Shown in pieces: positions 46,891 to 57,941 of a DNA stretch of 64,000 nucleotides (position 1 is the first letter of the stretch; each line of letters opens with the position of its first letter). The translations under genes and the position numbers were made by a program. The notes beneath the pieces were generated by a model. That model ran no database searches, was not told the DNA's origin, and saw only the letters and a list, made by a program, of their open reading frames with translations. Source of the stretch: Acanthacorydalis orientalis. Its lineage: Eukaryota; Arthropoda; Insecta; Megaloptera; Corydalidae. Location of the stretch: the NCBI GenBank assembly GCA_034766995.1, contig CM068313.1, positions 16,055,512 to 16,119,511 of the forward strand, in the 5' to 3' direction.

Positions 46891-47192
46891 ATTTTCATAA
46901 TTGTAATTTATATCTTTTCACGACGTCTGATTTTTACAATTAACGTTTTTTAAGACATTTTTTACTTTGGTTTATGACATATTCATTATTTTTCGCTAGA
47001 TGCTTTTGTTATTCGTACTGTACGAATCCATGAATTAGACCATTCGCTATTTTCATTAAAATCTAATGACGTTGCATGAATAAAAATTTATCATTCAAAC
47101 GTTTTTTTTTATCCCGGATCAGTATGATTTATATAAATGTTACAAAACAACGCGTACAGAGAATTTCTTATTTTAAACTCATATGTATACAT

Positions 47193-47199
<7 letters not shown>
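46891..47199. other. AT-rich DNA, no feature seen
   Basis: No supported feature. Confidence 0.38.

Positions 47200-47251
<52 letters not shown>
47200..47251. repeat. (TA)n array
   Basis: TA array preceded by TATGTATACATATACATACA. Confidence 0.95.
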
Positions 47252-47255
<4 letters not shown>

Positions 47256-48049
47256 TATAATTTACATTTCAAAACTGTTTTCAAATCTAATAAAACTACA
47301 AATCTAGCTTATACTAATAAATAATATTAAATGTGTGTAAACAAAAAAGCAGTTTTTTTAAATACACATTTGATTTTAATTTCAATCAATAACCGCACAC
47401 AAAAAAATTATAATTCTTAATTTTAAAACCCATAAATTTACATTATTAAAAATCAATTCTCTTCTCTAAAATTCGATTTCATTGACAAATTGTCGGTTTT
47501 AAAAGTAGAGTAGCTCCAGTTGTCCGACATAACCTCTGTATGATAAAATTTTCAAATATCAATATGATTTATACATCGCTTTTAATAATCATTTTGTTAT
47601 AAAATAAATTATAATTTAATTAAAATATTATTAAAAAGTATAACAATTCTAAATCAATAAATCAAATTCGTATAAATTATATTATTACTTTGTGTTTTAC
47701 ATAAGTTTGATCTTTCACATTAACAAGTAATCGTAAAAACATACAAGAACAAAATTCTTTACACTCATTTCTATATTCATTTGAAATTGGAATTCATTTC
47801 ATTGAAAAACATGCATTAATTCTTTCTGTCACATTCTTTCGTACGTCGATAAAGTACATCGGGTTCATTGAGAGAAAACTTCCAGCGAATAAGTTCTTTC
47901 ATTTATTTTAATTGAATTGTGATTATCTACACCACAGCGATATTTTTCTCCACTTTTATCTTTAATTACACTTGTGTTTCAATATGAGCAAATAAATAGA
48001 AAATATATCGCCATCGTATACTTTACTTGTTTATTTTTCTAAAGTACAT

Positions 48050-48053
<4 letters not shown>
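47252..48053. other. AT-rich DNA, no feature seen
   Basis: No supported feature. Confidence 0.38.
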
Positions 48054-48125
<72 letters not shown>

Positions 48126-48139
48126 GACGACGACGACGT
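48054..48139. repeat. (TA)n(GA)n(CGA)n three-part microsatellite
   Basis: A TA array to about 48096 passes into (GA)n to 48124 and then (CGA)n to 48139. The change of unit from two to three bases within one tract is unusual in this window. Confidence 0.95.
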
Positions 48140-48639
48140 GAGGACTTATCTCCAATCTATAATCCTATAATATTTTACAGAAAATTACTTCTTAATGACT
48201 TTATAAGAAAATTAAAAATATGTTTCGAACCAATAAAAGAAAATAAATTTGAACAGAAAATAATTTTAATTAAATAGTTATTTTTTAAATTATATATTGA
48301 AATGAAACATTATTCTTATTTTTTTTTTAAAACAAAAACTAATTTCTAGTTTGTACTGAAATCAATACGAATTTTTGAATCAATATTTGATTACTTGATG
48401 GTGAAGTTGAAAATTGATTTAAATTTTAAATGTTGAGGTTCAAAGTTTACAAATGAACTTTTTTAAAATGGAATTAGTTGAATCTTTTTGTAGATAGATT
48501 GTTTTAAACCAACTGGAGTCGGAAGATTTCTTATAAGACGATCTCGACGAGCTAACATTTTTTTTTGTTTTTGTTGAAAATTTAGAAAATGAAATTGTTT
48601 GAAAAGTGAGAAATTCATTGTAGATATTTTTCATACAAA
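48140..48639. other. AT-rich DNA with a short minus-strand open frame
   Basis: On the minus strand an ATG at 48556-48558 opens a 30-codon frame (MLARRDRLIRNLPTPVGLKQ) in a slightly GC-richer part. I cannot place it; it may belong to the adjacent element remnant. Confidence 0.2.
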
Positions 48640-49388
48640 TCAGATGATGACACACCGTGTGTGCCATTGGCACTTCACCATTTTTATATTACGAAAGACT
48701 GATAACAGATCATGTGTTGTATACATAAAAAAGAAAAAAAACATAATTAAAGTGGAAAACAACATTTATTTTCAAAATACTAAATAAACATTTTTTTTCA
48801 AAATCACTGTCATATATATATACATCTTTCAATATCTTCAATTTGATATAAAAATTCTGTATTTTAAAAAACTGTATTTTAAATTTCATTTTCATTTAAT
48901 CATCATTTTTGTAATCAGTTTCTTCACTTGTTTAACTAAATTTACTTCATCATTTTCATAATCATTTTCTCCATTTATTTGAATTTTTTGTTTATATCGT
49001 CCTCACATTCCATATCATTCGCTAAATTGTCCTCACATTCCATTCCATATCACTATCATTATACTCTATAATCATTTTTCGACTTTTTTTCTCTTACTTT
49101 CAGACAAAAAATCAACACTTTCATTGTCATTGTTCATTTTTTGCAGTCCTGATTGTCCTGGTCGTGGGTTATTCATTTTTATGCCTTAGCTTGAAACAAA
49201 TACAAATTTTATTTTTTACACACCCTTAACTTTTACTTTATTTAAAAACGACCTTATCTTCAAAACAAATTCTTTACTACTAACTGATAATATAAATTCA
49301 TGATCATGACACACAAGCTGTGTCATTCGTCTTTTTGGCTAGGTACTGCATTACACACCTGATGTGTAATGTGTCGCGAATGTGTTAA
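48640..49388 (-). mobile_element. possible piggyBac-like element remnant
   Basis: The right limit is TTAA at 49385-49388; reading inward on the minus strand the sequence is CACATTCGCGACACATTACA, followed by a perfect 9-bp hairpin (49349-49371). A related palindromic block, ATGACACACCGTGTGTGCCA, lies at the left at about 48645, and ATGACACACAAGCTGTGTCA at about 49303. TTAA with subterminal repeats and an acidic N-terminal reading frame about 200 bp inside fit piggyBac structure. No transposase catalytic domain is present. Confidence 0.3.
48895..49176 (-). pseudogene. acidic N-terminal reading-frame remnant
   Basis: The minus-strand ATG at 49174-49176 reads MNNPRPGQSGLQKMNNDNES, then VDFLSESKRKK and a stop. 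Further frames carry the acidic, Asn-rich codons (NDYENDEVNLVKQVKKLIT type) down to about 48895. A short acidic, low-complexity N-terminus is usual for piggyBac transposases before the DDE domain, but it is not diagnostic. Frames are broken; the DDE domain is absent. Confidence 0.3.
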
Positions 49389-49519
49389 GAAAGGTTGAAT
49401 AATTTACAATATCTTGGTTCCGTTTCATTTTATTAATTATTAGAATTTTATATTTTTGTGTATTGATTGAAATATTTTTTTCTCGTATACAAAAAATATC
49501 TACATTTTTTAAAAGTATT

Positions 49520-49541
49520 ATATATATATATATATATATAT
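49520..49541. repeat. short (TA)n array
   Basis: TA run of about 22 bp. Confidence 0.85.
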
Positions 49542-49700
49542 ACGTTTAAATGTATGTATGTATATGTGCATTTGTATGAGAGGTGTAATTTGCGTTCAAT
49601 ATATTTTAAATTGTTATCCAGATCAAGAATTTTATTTAAAAATACTTTTCTAGAATGTTTCCTGAACGATGTGTGTATAATTAATTTTTATTTGTTTCAG

Positions 49701-49754
49701 GTATGTAAGAAATGCATTTGAGCAGAATTTTACTGGCAGAAAATATTTTTTGAG
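49701..49754 (+). other. candidate 54-nt internal exon
   Basis: The tract TTAATTTTTATTTGTTTCAG (acceptor, ending 49700) is an excellent 3' splice site. The following 54 nt are open in one frame (YVRNAFEQNFTGRKYFL) and end TTTGAG|GTAAAT, an acceptable donor at 49755. I do not recognise the peptide. It would enter one base into a codon and leave two bases into one. It lies 130 bp left of mariner copy A5. Chance is not excluded for so short a block. Confidence 0.25.
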
Positions 49755-49882
49755 GTAAATTATTTACATAAAAAATATTCCTTTTTACTTATGACGATAT
49801 GTTGTTATTGTTATTTATTTATTTATTTGTATTTTTTGTATTGATATACTTTTATATCTTTTCTACCAATATGATTATTCTA

Positions 49883-50440
49883 CTAGGTCGATAGAAAAAT
49901 AATTGCAGTTTATGTCCTTCAAATTCATATATATTTCTCTCAGATAGCAATTTTAAGTGGTCCAGATCTGTTGGATGACTAACACTTAACTTTTGTGCAA
50001 GCTCTTGAATTATTGTGCATAGTTCTGATTAAATTAACGCCTTCAGTTGTTCGTTATGAACTGAAGAAGGACGCCCGCGACCTTAATTATCTTGAAGGCT
50101 TTCGTTCCCAGCACGAAATTTTTGGAACCACCATTCTATATTATGTTTTTTAACAATACTCACACCAAAAGTACTGTTTAGTTTACGAGCTTTTTCTGCT
50201 GCTTTACCATCCATTTTGAACTCAAAGAAAAATAGCTGTTATTTACTTCTTTTCCATCTTTAATTGAATAACCAAATTTGAACCAAAATAAATAACAAAA
50301 TTCGATTTTATCAAAACACAGACTGAAAAATGCACTTTGAAATGATATTAACATGAATACGATGAAATGACAGTTTCATTGAAAAAATTAAAGTTAGAAT
50401 TCAGAAAACAAAAACCGCAATTATTTTCCTACCAACCTAA
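49883..50440 (-). mobile_element. family A mariner deletion derivative, copy A5 (558 bp)
   Basis: Left end CTAGGTCGATAGAAAAATAA, right end ATTATTTTCCTACCAACCTAA, with TA outside both (49881-49882, 50441-50442). The interior is in minus orientation: leader at 50270-50400, HTH coding remnant at 49950-50265 and the conserved 3' junction at 49905-49950. Confidence 0.95.
49950..50262 (-). pseudogene. mariner HTH-only remnant in A5
   Basis: On the minus strand the start region (ATGGAAAAGAAG type near 50260) is followed by family A HTH sequence including the KLNSTFGVSIVKKH-like first module and GRASFFSS/NEQLKALI-like linker, then the QELAQKLSVSHPTDLDHLK second module. Frameshifts and base changes break the frame. 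The catalytic domain is absent, with the same junction as in A1-A4. Confidence 0.8.
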
Positions 50441-50442
50441 TA

Positions 50443-51123
50443 CATAACTTTTATTTTGATTCATTATTCTCTTTTTACTTTCAAACTTTTTTATTACATG
50501 ATTTTATTTGCTTTAGCACTTTTCATTTTGAACTATCTTTAATATTTGGTCGTTCATAATATTTTCTGTTATTAATTCATGGTTACAAAAATTACTTATA
50601 AATAAAATTAAATTTGCTGTATTTTTTGGAAAAGTAATATCTTTAAATTAAAAAATCAAATATTAAAATAAAATGAATAAAGTTTCTATATTTGCAAAAA
50701 AAGAATGCATAATTGTAAATCATTAGATTAAAAAAAGAACAGTAAAAAATATAGATTTTAAATTGACATTTATAGTACTATATTAAAATTATCAACATGT
50801 TTAATATTTGCTTAGAATATAAAGCTCGGTGGAATGGTTTTCTATAAATTATAAACATATCATAAATAAACCAATAGCCACAAACTAATATTACAAACTA
50901 ATAACCACATAAATCAATATTAAATTGCTATCTATTCGATACAAACACTAATGTATATAAAATATTTATATACAGATTTTTTAACTTTCAATGAAAAAAG
51001 CAAACTGTTAATAGTTCAATATATATATATATTTCAATTTCTGTTATGCTTTTAGATTTTTTATAGCTTGGACATTATTCTATTTTTGTATGTATTTATT
51101 TACTATTTAGTGTTTTTTTACTG

Positions 51124-51126
<3 letters not shown>
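50443..51126. other. AT-rich DNA, no feature seen
   Basis: No supported feature; a TA run of about 14 bp at 51018. Confidence 0.4.

Positions 51127-51167
<41 letters not shown>
51127..51167. repeat. (TA)n array
   Basis: TA array of about 41 bp. Confidence 0.95.
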
Positions 51168-51170
<3 letters not shown>

Positions 51171-51349
51171 TACAATTTTAATTAATGTTTTGATTAAGAA
51201 ACCAGTTGTAGTCCAATTATATGCAAATTGTATTTTAAAACTCAATTATATTTTTGACAATAATTCGATGGATAGAAAATATAAAAAAACTTATTTACAC
51301 TCAGTCGATTAATTTTGACTAAAAATTTATTTATTCGTTCATATTTGTG

Positions 51350-51620
51350 GTGTATCTATATTAAGGCCAATGTATTCAGGTGTACAGAATGTACTCTCCC
51401 AAGAGTTTCAGTTTAATCAGGCTACTGTTGAATTAACGTTGAAAGTTCAAAGTATACACTCAGAGTGGATACATCTGGGATTTTATGAAATATTAATATT
51501 CCATACATATCAGTCTGGCCGTCAAAAAGTTCGTTATAATTAACGATGGGTCTAAGTGGGAACTAAACTCAAGAGACACATACGCACGTATAAACCAATG
51601 GGGAAAAAATATAAACAGCA
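51350..51620. promoter_or_regulatory. moderately GC-richer island
   Basis: Sequence such as GTACTCTCCCAAGAGTTTCA near 51391 and CAGTCTGGCCGTCAAAAAGT near 51511 stands out from both flanks. Frames are short. Weak conserved-element candidate. Confidence 0.25.
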
Positions 51621-51869
51621 CGTGGATGTGTACATGAACTTGATACTTTTAAAGTAATTGATATAATTTTTTTGTTTTAATGCCAACATATTTTTTGATC
51701 ATTTTTAAAACTTACTACGAATAATTCGTCGAATTCATTCGTATATGGAAATAATTACAAAAGAATATATTTTTTGTGTGTTTTATTTGTTAATATCAAT
51801 CTTTTATTTCATTGAACAGATATATCGCAGGAAGAATATAAAATACACACACACATTTTTGTATACGCA

Positions 51870-51871
<2 letters not shown>

Positions 51872-51907
<36 letters not shown>
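51872..51907. repeat. (TA)n array
   Basis: TA array of about 36 bp, with ACACACACACA 25 bp to its left. Confidence 0.9.
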
Positions 51908-51910
<3 letters not shown>

Positions 51911-52158
51911 GTTTGTGAAAATTTATGTATAAGAGTATCGTAGATATATCCGTTATATGAAATTGAACGAACACAGTAATCGAAATAAAGCTAAAATAAA
52001 AAAAACTAGCTCTCGCGTCATAAGCAATTTCATTCTGTAAAAGAATTTGTTTTTCCAATACATGTCCAGAATATTTAAATTTTCTCGCGAAATTCTTGTT
52101 TTACTTCTGCTTTTTGAAAACATGTTTAAAATATTTAAATAGCGTTCTTTATATACAT

Positions 52159-52169
<11 letters not shown>

Positions 52170-52212
<43 letters not shown>
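52170..52212. repeat. (TA)n array
   Basis: TA array preceded by TATACATATACATACATACA. Confidence 0.95.
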
Positions 52213-52215
<3 letters not shown>

Positions 52216-53704
52216 AATAGATATTCAGATAAATTTATATATTCAGAACTTGATTAAAAATTAAAATACGGATTGTCATCGTTGTGTTATTTCCATTTAT
52301 TATATAGATTGAAGTGGTTTCAAATAAATCTCTAGAAATAAATATATTTTTTCTTAAAAATTCATAATCATTTATTTTATAAACTATCGTCTTTGGAATT
52401 ATATACTGTAAAGTTTCTCGTACAGTTCAACCACAGTTCTAGTTACAGGGTCTGTCTACAAACTATTCAATTATAATTATATTTTGATATATCTCTAACT
52501 ACTACAAATCGTAGATTACAGTTATACAATATATCATCATCTTTCTCTATTTGAGTTGTAATTAATCTTCAATCTTTGGCATGATACTTAATATCTTGTG
52601 TTTAGATAAATTGTTTTGTTGATAGATTTCTATTCAGTATAACTTGAATTTGATCAATTTTGAGCAAAACACATATATGTATTCTTTTATTATGTAATTT
52701 TTGTTATTTCTGAAGAATAAATTATTATATACTTTTATATTCTTTCAGTTAATTAGTTAGTTCAGTTGGTTTCTCTTACTTGTTATCAATCGTTGAATCA
52801 ATATCATTTTCTGGCTATTAAGGAAAAAATTAAAAAAATGTTATTATTAAAATGCTTTTATTTTGAATTGAACTGAGTATAAAATAGAATAAAACTTTTA
52901 AATAAACATGCAAGTGTAATATTTTAAATAAAAAATAGTGAAAAGACATTTCTTATTTATAAGTTAAAATATATTTTTCAATTCAATACTCTTTATCGTT
53001 TCTTTTGAATGTTGTACATTTTTTTAAAAAAAGATTGCTTACTATCTTAACATTTTGCTAAAAAGACTTCAATTAAAACTTCTTTCACAAAAGTGAGTAT
53101 AAAACGAATATGAAATGTTCTATGTATTTTTATAAGGAAGATACCGTAGAAATGATTTGAATAAATAATGTGTTTTTTGAAATAAATTCTGAACTTTCTG
53201 CTAAAAGAAATTCGGTTGCAACGAAATTATTTATGCATCGCACAAAAGTTTGTTGTGACGAGATCTCACGCTATTATATATTTTACATAATAGCTTACAC
53301 TTTGCTTTATTTACTACTTTACTTCAACTTATACAACTTTTATGTTACAAAAACTTGAATCATTCGCATAATACACGTTGTTGAGTTCATATTTTCTATG
53401 AATGCTTGTACGTTACTCTATTTATATTAACTTGGATTGTCAATATACATATCTTTGCTGTCAACTTTACATGTTAGTTAAACATTTTATTTACAAAACG
53501 CACACTAAAAACTGGAGTATTGTAAAGCGTACAATGGAAATGGAATTCTAAGAAATCAGCACATTTAGTGCTAATTTGTGTTAGTTTGTACCTGGTTCTG
53601 ACTATTTCGAAATACAACATAAATAATAATCATCATTTATGAAAATCGTTAGTAATATTCTTTCTTAGATTTTAAATTAATATATGACATGCTTTTATAA
53701 ACAT

Positions 53705-53707
<3 letters not shown>
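52213..53707. other. AT-rich DNA, no feature seen
   Basis: A plus-strand open stretch at 53170-53358 has an ATG but no recognisable content. Nothing else supported. Confidence 0.35.
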
Positions 53708-53767
<60 letters not shown>

Positions 53768-53842
53768 AATATATAGCACATTTATGAATAGAATTAATTA
53801 TTTTAAATTATTGTATATATATATATATACACACACACACAT
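53708..53842. repeat. (TA)n array and (TA)n(CA)n microsatellite
   Basis: TA array at 53708-53763, then a second TA run at 53815-53830 passing into CACACACACACAC. Confidence 0.95.
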
Positions 53843-53882
53843 TATAAACATTTATGGATTATTTAAATACAGAAATATTTTA

Positions 53883-54114
53883 TTAAGTTGGTAGAAAAAT
53901 AATTGCGGTGTATGCACCTATTTGTCAAGCTTTTTTGATTTTCCTGCCGGTTTTAAATGGTCCAGAACTGTTGGATGACTAACGCCTAACTTTTGTATAA
54001 GCTCTCGAATTGTTGTACATAGTTATGATTCAACTAACGCCTTCAGTTCGTCGCTATGAACTGTAGGACACCCGAGACCTTCTTAATCTTCAAGGCTCTC
54101 GTCTCTAGCACGAA
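53883..54114 (-). mobile_element. family A mariner fragment, copy A6 (truncated)
   Basis: The left end TTAAGTTGGTAGAAAAATAA is intact. The minus-strand interior carries the 3' junction and the second HTH module (TIRELIQKLGVSHPTVLDHL on the minus strand) and part of the linker. Homology stops near 54114, so the first HTH module, leader and right TIR are gone. Confidence 0.9.
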
Positions 54115-56289
54115 TAATAGTTAAGAATTAGGAATTTTTTATATTTTTAACCCCAATAAAGAAGAATTGTTTATATTTCAAATTCTTAATATGGTCTTAG
54201 CCACATTCTTCTCCATAGAAAATAATTAATTATAAATTCAAAAAATCAATTGTAGTTATTAATTAAATAAATATTTTTGTTAATCTTCTATCATCACTAA
54301 TTTAAACACAAATTAGGGAGAGGTAAGGTATTTTATTTAAAAAAAGTATGTGGAGTAAACCTAAATGCTAATATTTAAACAAAGATTAAATAAATAGGTA
54401 AAGATTAAACTCAATAAAATTAAATAAGAAAAATGAGATGAGTTAAATGATATTATACTCTCATCCATTCAATATTTTGGTATCCTATTACATAATCAAT
54501 CTAAATATAGCACATGTGGAATTTCTGTTGCTATGTATCTTACGAAGATCAATAAATTATTCAGCAGGAATGTAATTGATTTAAAAAATAATTATATTAA
54601 TATTTAATAATTTTTAACTGAGATTTCCTAAATACAATTAATTGATCAATTAGGATTTATTTAGAAGAAAAATCTTTTTCAAATAAAATAGTTCTAGTTT
54701 CCGTTACTGATTAAATATATACTATGATATGTTTTTAGATATTTAAGCTGCTTATACAAAAACATTTTTAGCTTTAATGTAAGAATTCTTCACTTAAAAA
54801 AAATAAATAAACTATTTTTTCCTCACAATTTTAGATAAAATAAAAATACAAAAATATTAATAAACAAATGAATTAACTAAGAAAAATGTGTAAAGCCCTT
54901 AAAATAAGATTCATGCTAAATAAATAGATTTACTGATTTAAAAATATAGTACTAAAACTTCAAACTACACCGAACTATAAAATGTGAAAGGTTTTTTCAA
55001 TTAAATATACATGAAAAGACATACAAGTGTAATGGTACAGACGAGAATCTATCTTATAATTCGATGAGTAAAGAAGAAGTAAAGTGGAAATGAAGCGGAT
55101 ATATTAGGGAGGAGCAATGACTACTAAACAAACAAAGTAATCGATGTTAGCTTTAAAGACGTGTAACAACTATGTACTACAATGAAAGAAATAAAATAAA
55201 TAACTCTCTTATATAAATAAAATACTTGCGGTATCGAACGAAATAAAAAAGTGATTTTTTATTGAGAGATCAGTTGAAGAAGAAAAGTTAAGACGTTGTG
55301 TGATGTATATTAAGAAAGTAAACGTAGAAATTTATTATTCATATTGTAACTTTTTTTAATAAGCTTCTTATAAAAATTTAAAGTAGATCTCTAAATAATT
55401 ATTTAATATGTTAATAAATTACATGCTTAATTCATGAAAAATGTTCTATTTAATTAAAATTTATGATTCGTTCTGAGACAAAAATAAAACTTTTTTTGTT
55501 TTAATTTCCAAGTTGAAAAAGTTTTATTTTAAGTCTAACACGTTCATTTTTTTATAGTTTTACGAGAAGTTTTACCATTTTATCTTTACAAGTTTTATAT
55601 ATATTTTTTTATAAAACTTAAATTCTTACGTACTAGTTTAGTATTATTTTTTATTTCATGAATATAAAACTAAAGTTTTTTTTTAGTTTGCTTTCACTAA
55701 GCTGCATACATTTAAATTAATAACAAACATTAATTAAAAAATGTAGAACGTTTTCCACGGCAATGCAGTTATAATTAACATTGTTATCTTCTGTGTACAA
55801 AGATGTCATTCATTAATCTCACTGGAAAGTTGTTTTTATTTGATATTTTCTTATGAGATTAGAGTAATATTTTTAATTTAATTATCAGTTTATTTATTGT
55901 GTTTTCGTTCAATATTTCACTAGAATTTATAACTATTTATGCGAAGGGAAGCGGTGCATGAAAATAATTGTCGTTATTTGAATTCATATATTTGCTTTTA
56001 AATTTATAAATGTTTAGTATAACAGTGTACAAATGAGTTTGATATATGCTACTACTTTTCTTGTTGGAATTTTGCATGTTCCACTGACATGTTTTATTTA
56101 CAATGACAGTGTTTATCTTGTAGTGCGATTTTCCGCTAAAGTTATTTATATATTTATGGCGACTTTTTTTCTCAGTTGCTAAACAGTTTTACGTGTACAG
56201 CAAAACTCGGATACTATTCACAATATATAATAGCTTTGTATAAAAAACTCTTTTCATACGTATTAAGATACAGGTTAAGTACATTGTAT
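54115..56289. other. AT-rich DNA, no feature seen
   Basis: A long stop-dense stretch. A slightly GC-richer part at 55010-55150 shows no frame, TIR or motif cluster. Confidence 0.4.
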
Positions 56290-56293
56290 ATAA

Positions 56294-56389
<96 letters not shown>

Positions 56390-56463
56390 GTATATGTGTA
56401 TATATATATATGTATATATATATATATACACACATACATATATATATATATGTATATATATAT
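56290..56463. repeat. longest (TA)n array of the window
   Basis: About 170 bp of TA with a few TATG, TTTATG and ACACATACA interruptions near the right end. Confidence 0.95.
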
Positions 56464-56582
56464 ACCTTTGTTTACATTTGAAAGAAATGTTTTCTATGTT
56501 TTATAAGCCATTTTTTTAAATTTTGATAAAAAGATAGCTTCTATTATAATAAGTTTATTTTCTAAAACCTTAACTTGGTATA

Positions 56583-57321
56583 TGAGGGTCGGTTGATAAG
56601 TATGGTAAAAATCAAGTTAAATACCGTTTTTTAGACAAAAACGATTTCATTTTTCAACATAGTCTCCATTGAGTGCTATACATTTGGTTTAGCGAATCTG
56701 GAAAACACGCATTGACGGCGGCGATAACCTCTTCATTCGGCGAAAATTTCTTCCCACTGAACCAAATTTTCAAGATTTGGAAGAAGAAGAAGTCACACAG
56801 CTAAATACGGAGAATAGGGTTGATGACGAATGAATTTGAAGCCTAATTTGTACAATTTTGCCAATCGCGACGGTTAATTTGTGGGACGGTGCTTTGTCCT
56901 GGTGAAATAGCACTTTCTGTGTGCTAAACTTGGCCGTTTCTCTTTTAGCTTTTCTTTCAAACGGTCCAATAATAGGTTTCTGTTATCGTTTTTCCCCTCG
57001 TTAAGTAGTCGATCAGGATGATTTCTTGGGAATCCCAAAAATCCACTGCTTTAACTGCTGTTCGACTCAGGTGTGCAGTGGTGGATCCCATATCTGATCC
57101 ACGATGACGAGTCGATGCAAAAAGACCAACTTGTTTTTTCCATTTTTACAGCAACTGCTACAATGTTCGCTTCAAATATCTGTAGAACGTGAACAACGTG
57201 TCGCTTTTGGCTGAAATTTCATCAGTGTTAGTTTGAAAAGTGATACTTAATAGCCATGATGTTACTAAATGAATGGTACACCATATCACAGAAATTTACC
57301 AAACTTATCAAACGGCCCACG
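56583..57321 (-). mobile_element. family B mariner deletion derivative, copy B2 (739 bp)
   Basis: Left end TGAGGGTCGGTTGATAAG and right end CTTATCAAACGGCCCACG, with TA on each side (56581-56582 and 57322-57323). Minus orientation. Leader, transposase start, then direct passage to the first catalytic block; the HTH half is missing, as in B1. Confidence 0.93.
56640..57160 (-). pseudogene. mariner DD34D transposase remnant in B2, HTH absent
   Basis: On the minus strand the start codon region (ATGGAAAAAACA, 57142 downward) is joined within a few codons to sequence just before the first catalytic block (CATCGACTCGTCATCGTGGA), so the HTH half is deleted at this point. First Asp at 57097-57099 (IVDQIWD). 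Second Asp at 56896-56898 in an intact FHQDKAP motif, 67 codons from the first and in frame but about 26 codons closer than usual. Third Asp at 56792-56794 (DFFFF), shifted one base. Several stops. Inactive. Confidence 0.9.
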
Positions 57322-57595
57322 TATTTGAAAGCAATTGTTCAAATCATGAAATTAATACTTTCGTTGCTATTTTCAATGAGTCATTCTAACCACTTCATTT
57401 ATATGTAATCTTTTTGAGAGTTTCGTAAATTGATTTAATAAATTCTTGATCTTTATAGAAAGATCACGATTGTAGTTATATTCAATTAAGTATTGTTTTC
57501 CTATGTTCACCGTAAACAGTAGAATTTTTTAATTTATTCTCTTATTTGTATGGGTTGAATATTTGTTTTCATAAACATATTTTAGTGTTTGAAAA

Positions 57596-57599
<4 letters not shown>

Positions 57600-57655
<56 letters not shown>
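57600..57655. repeat. (TA)n array
   Basis: Uninterrupted TA array; left border of the GC-rich segment that follows. Confidence 0.95.
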
Positions 57656-57662
<7 letters not shown>

Positions 57663-57873
57663 CAAAGAACAAATTTGCCTGGCCGCCGTCCGTCAAACTT
57701 CAACTTTGACTAGACAATATATATCATGATTTATAAAATTAAAATTAGATCACCTTCACCTATAACTTCACTCTCACGCTCACCCTTTTTTGACCCGATC
57801 AAGTGCAGGTATACAGCCCGAAGTAGAGGTTCTACTTCGGACTTTGCCTGGTCGTCGGACTTTGTCTACGACA

Positions 57874-57875
<2 letters not shown>
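57656..57875. repeat. unclassified GC-rich segment between two (TA)n arrays
   Basis: About 220 bp of GC-richer sequence lie between long TA arrays. It holds a direct repeat of TTTGCCTGGYCGYCG (57674 and 57843) and a perfect 10-bp hairpin, CCGAAGTAGA and TCTACTTCGG, with a 3-base loop at 57818-57840. The plus strand is open from an ATG at 57726 through the segment (segment SPSPITSLSRSPFFDPIKCR) and into the TA array, but no domain is recognised. A small transposable element inserted in a TA array is the best guess. Confidence 0.35.

Positions 57876-57937
<62 letters not shown>
57876..57937. repeat. (TA)n array
   Basis: Uninterrupted TA array; right border of the segment at 57656-57875. Confidence 0.95.

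Positions 57938-57941
<4 letters not shown>

Noticed and set aside
56176..56506. Open frames of 60-100 codons made of alternating Ile-Tyr across (TA)n arrays (also near 11147, 30236, 47076, 57877)
   Set aside because: (TA)n has no stop in the ATA-TAT phase, so poly-(IY) frames appear in every array. They are not genes.
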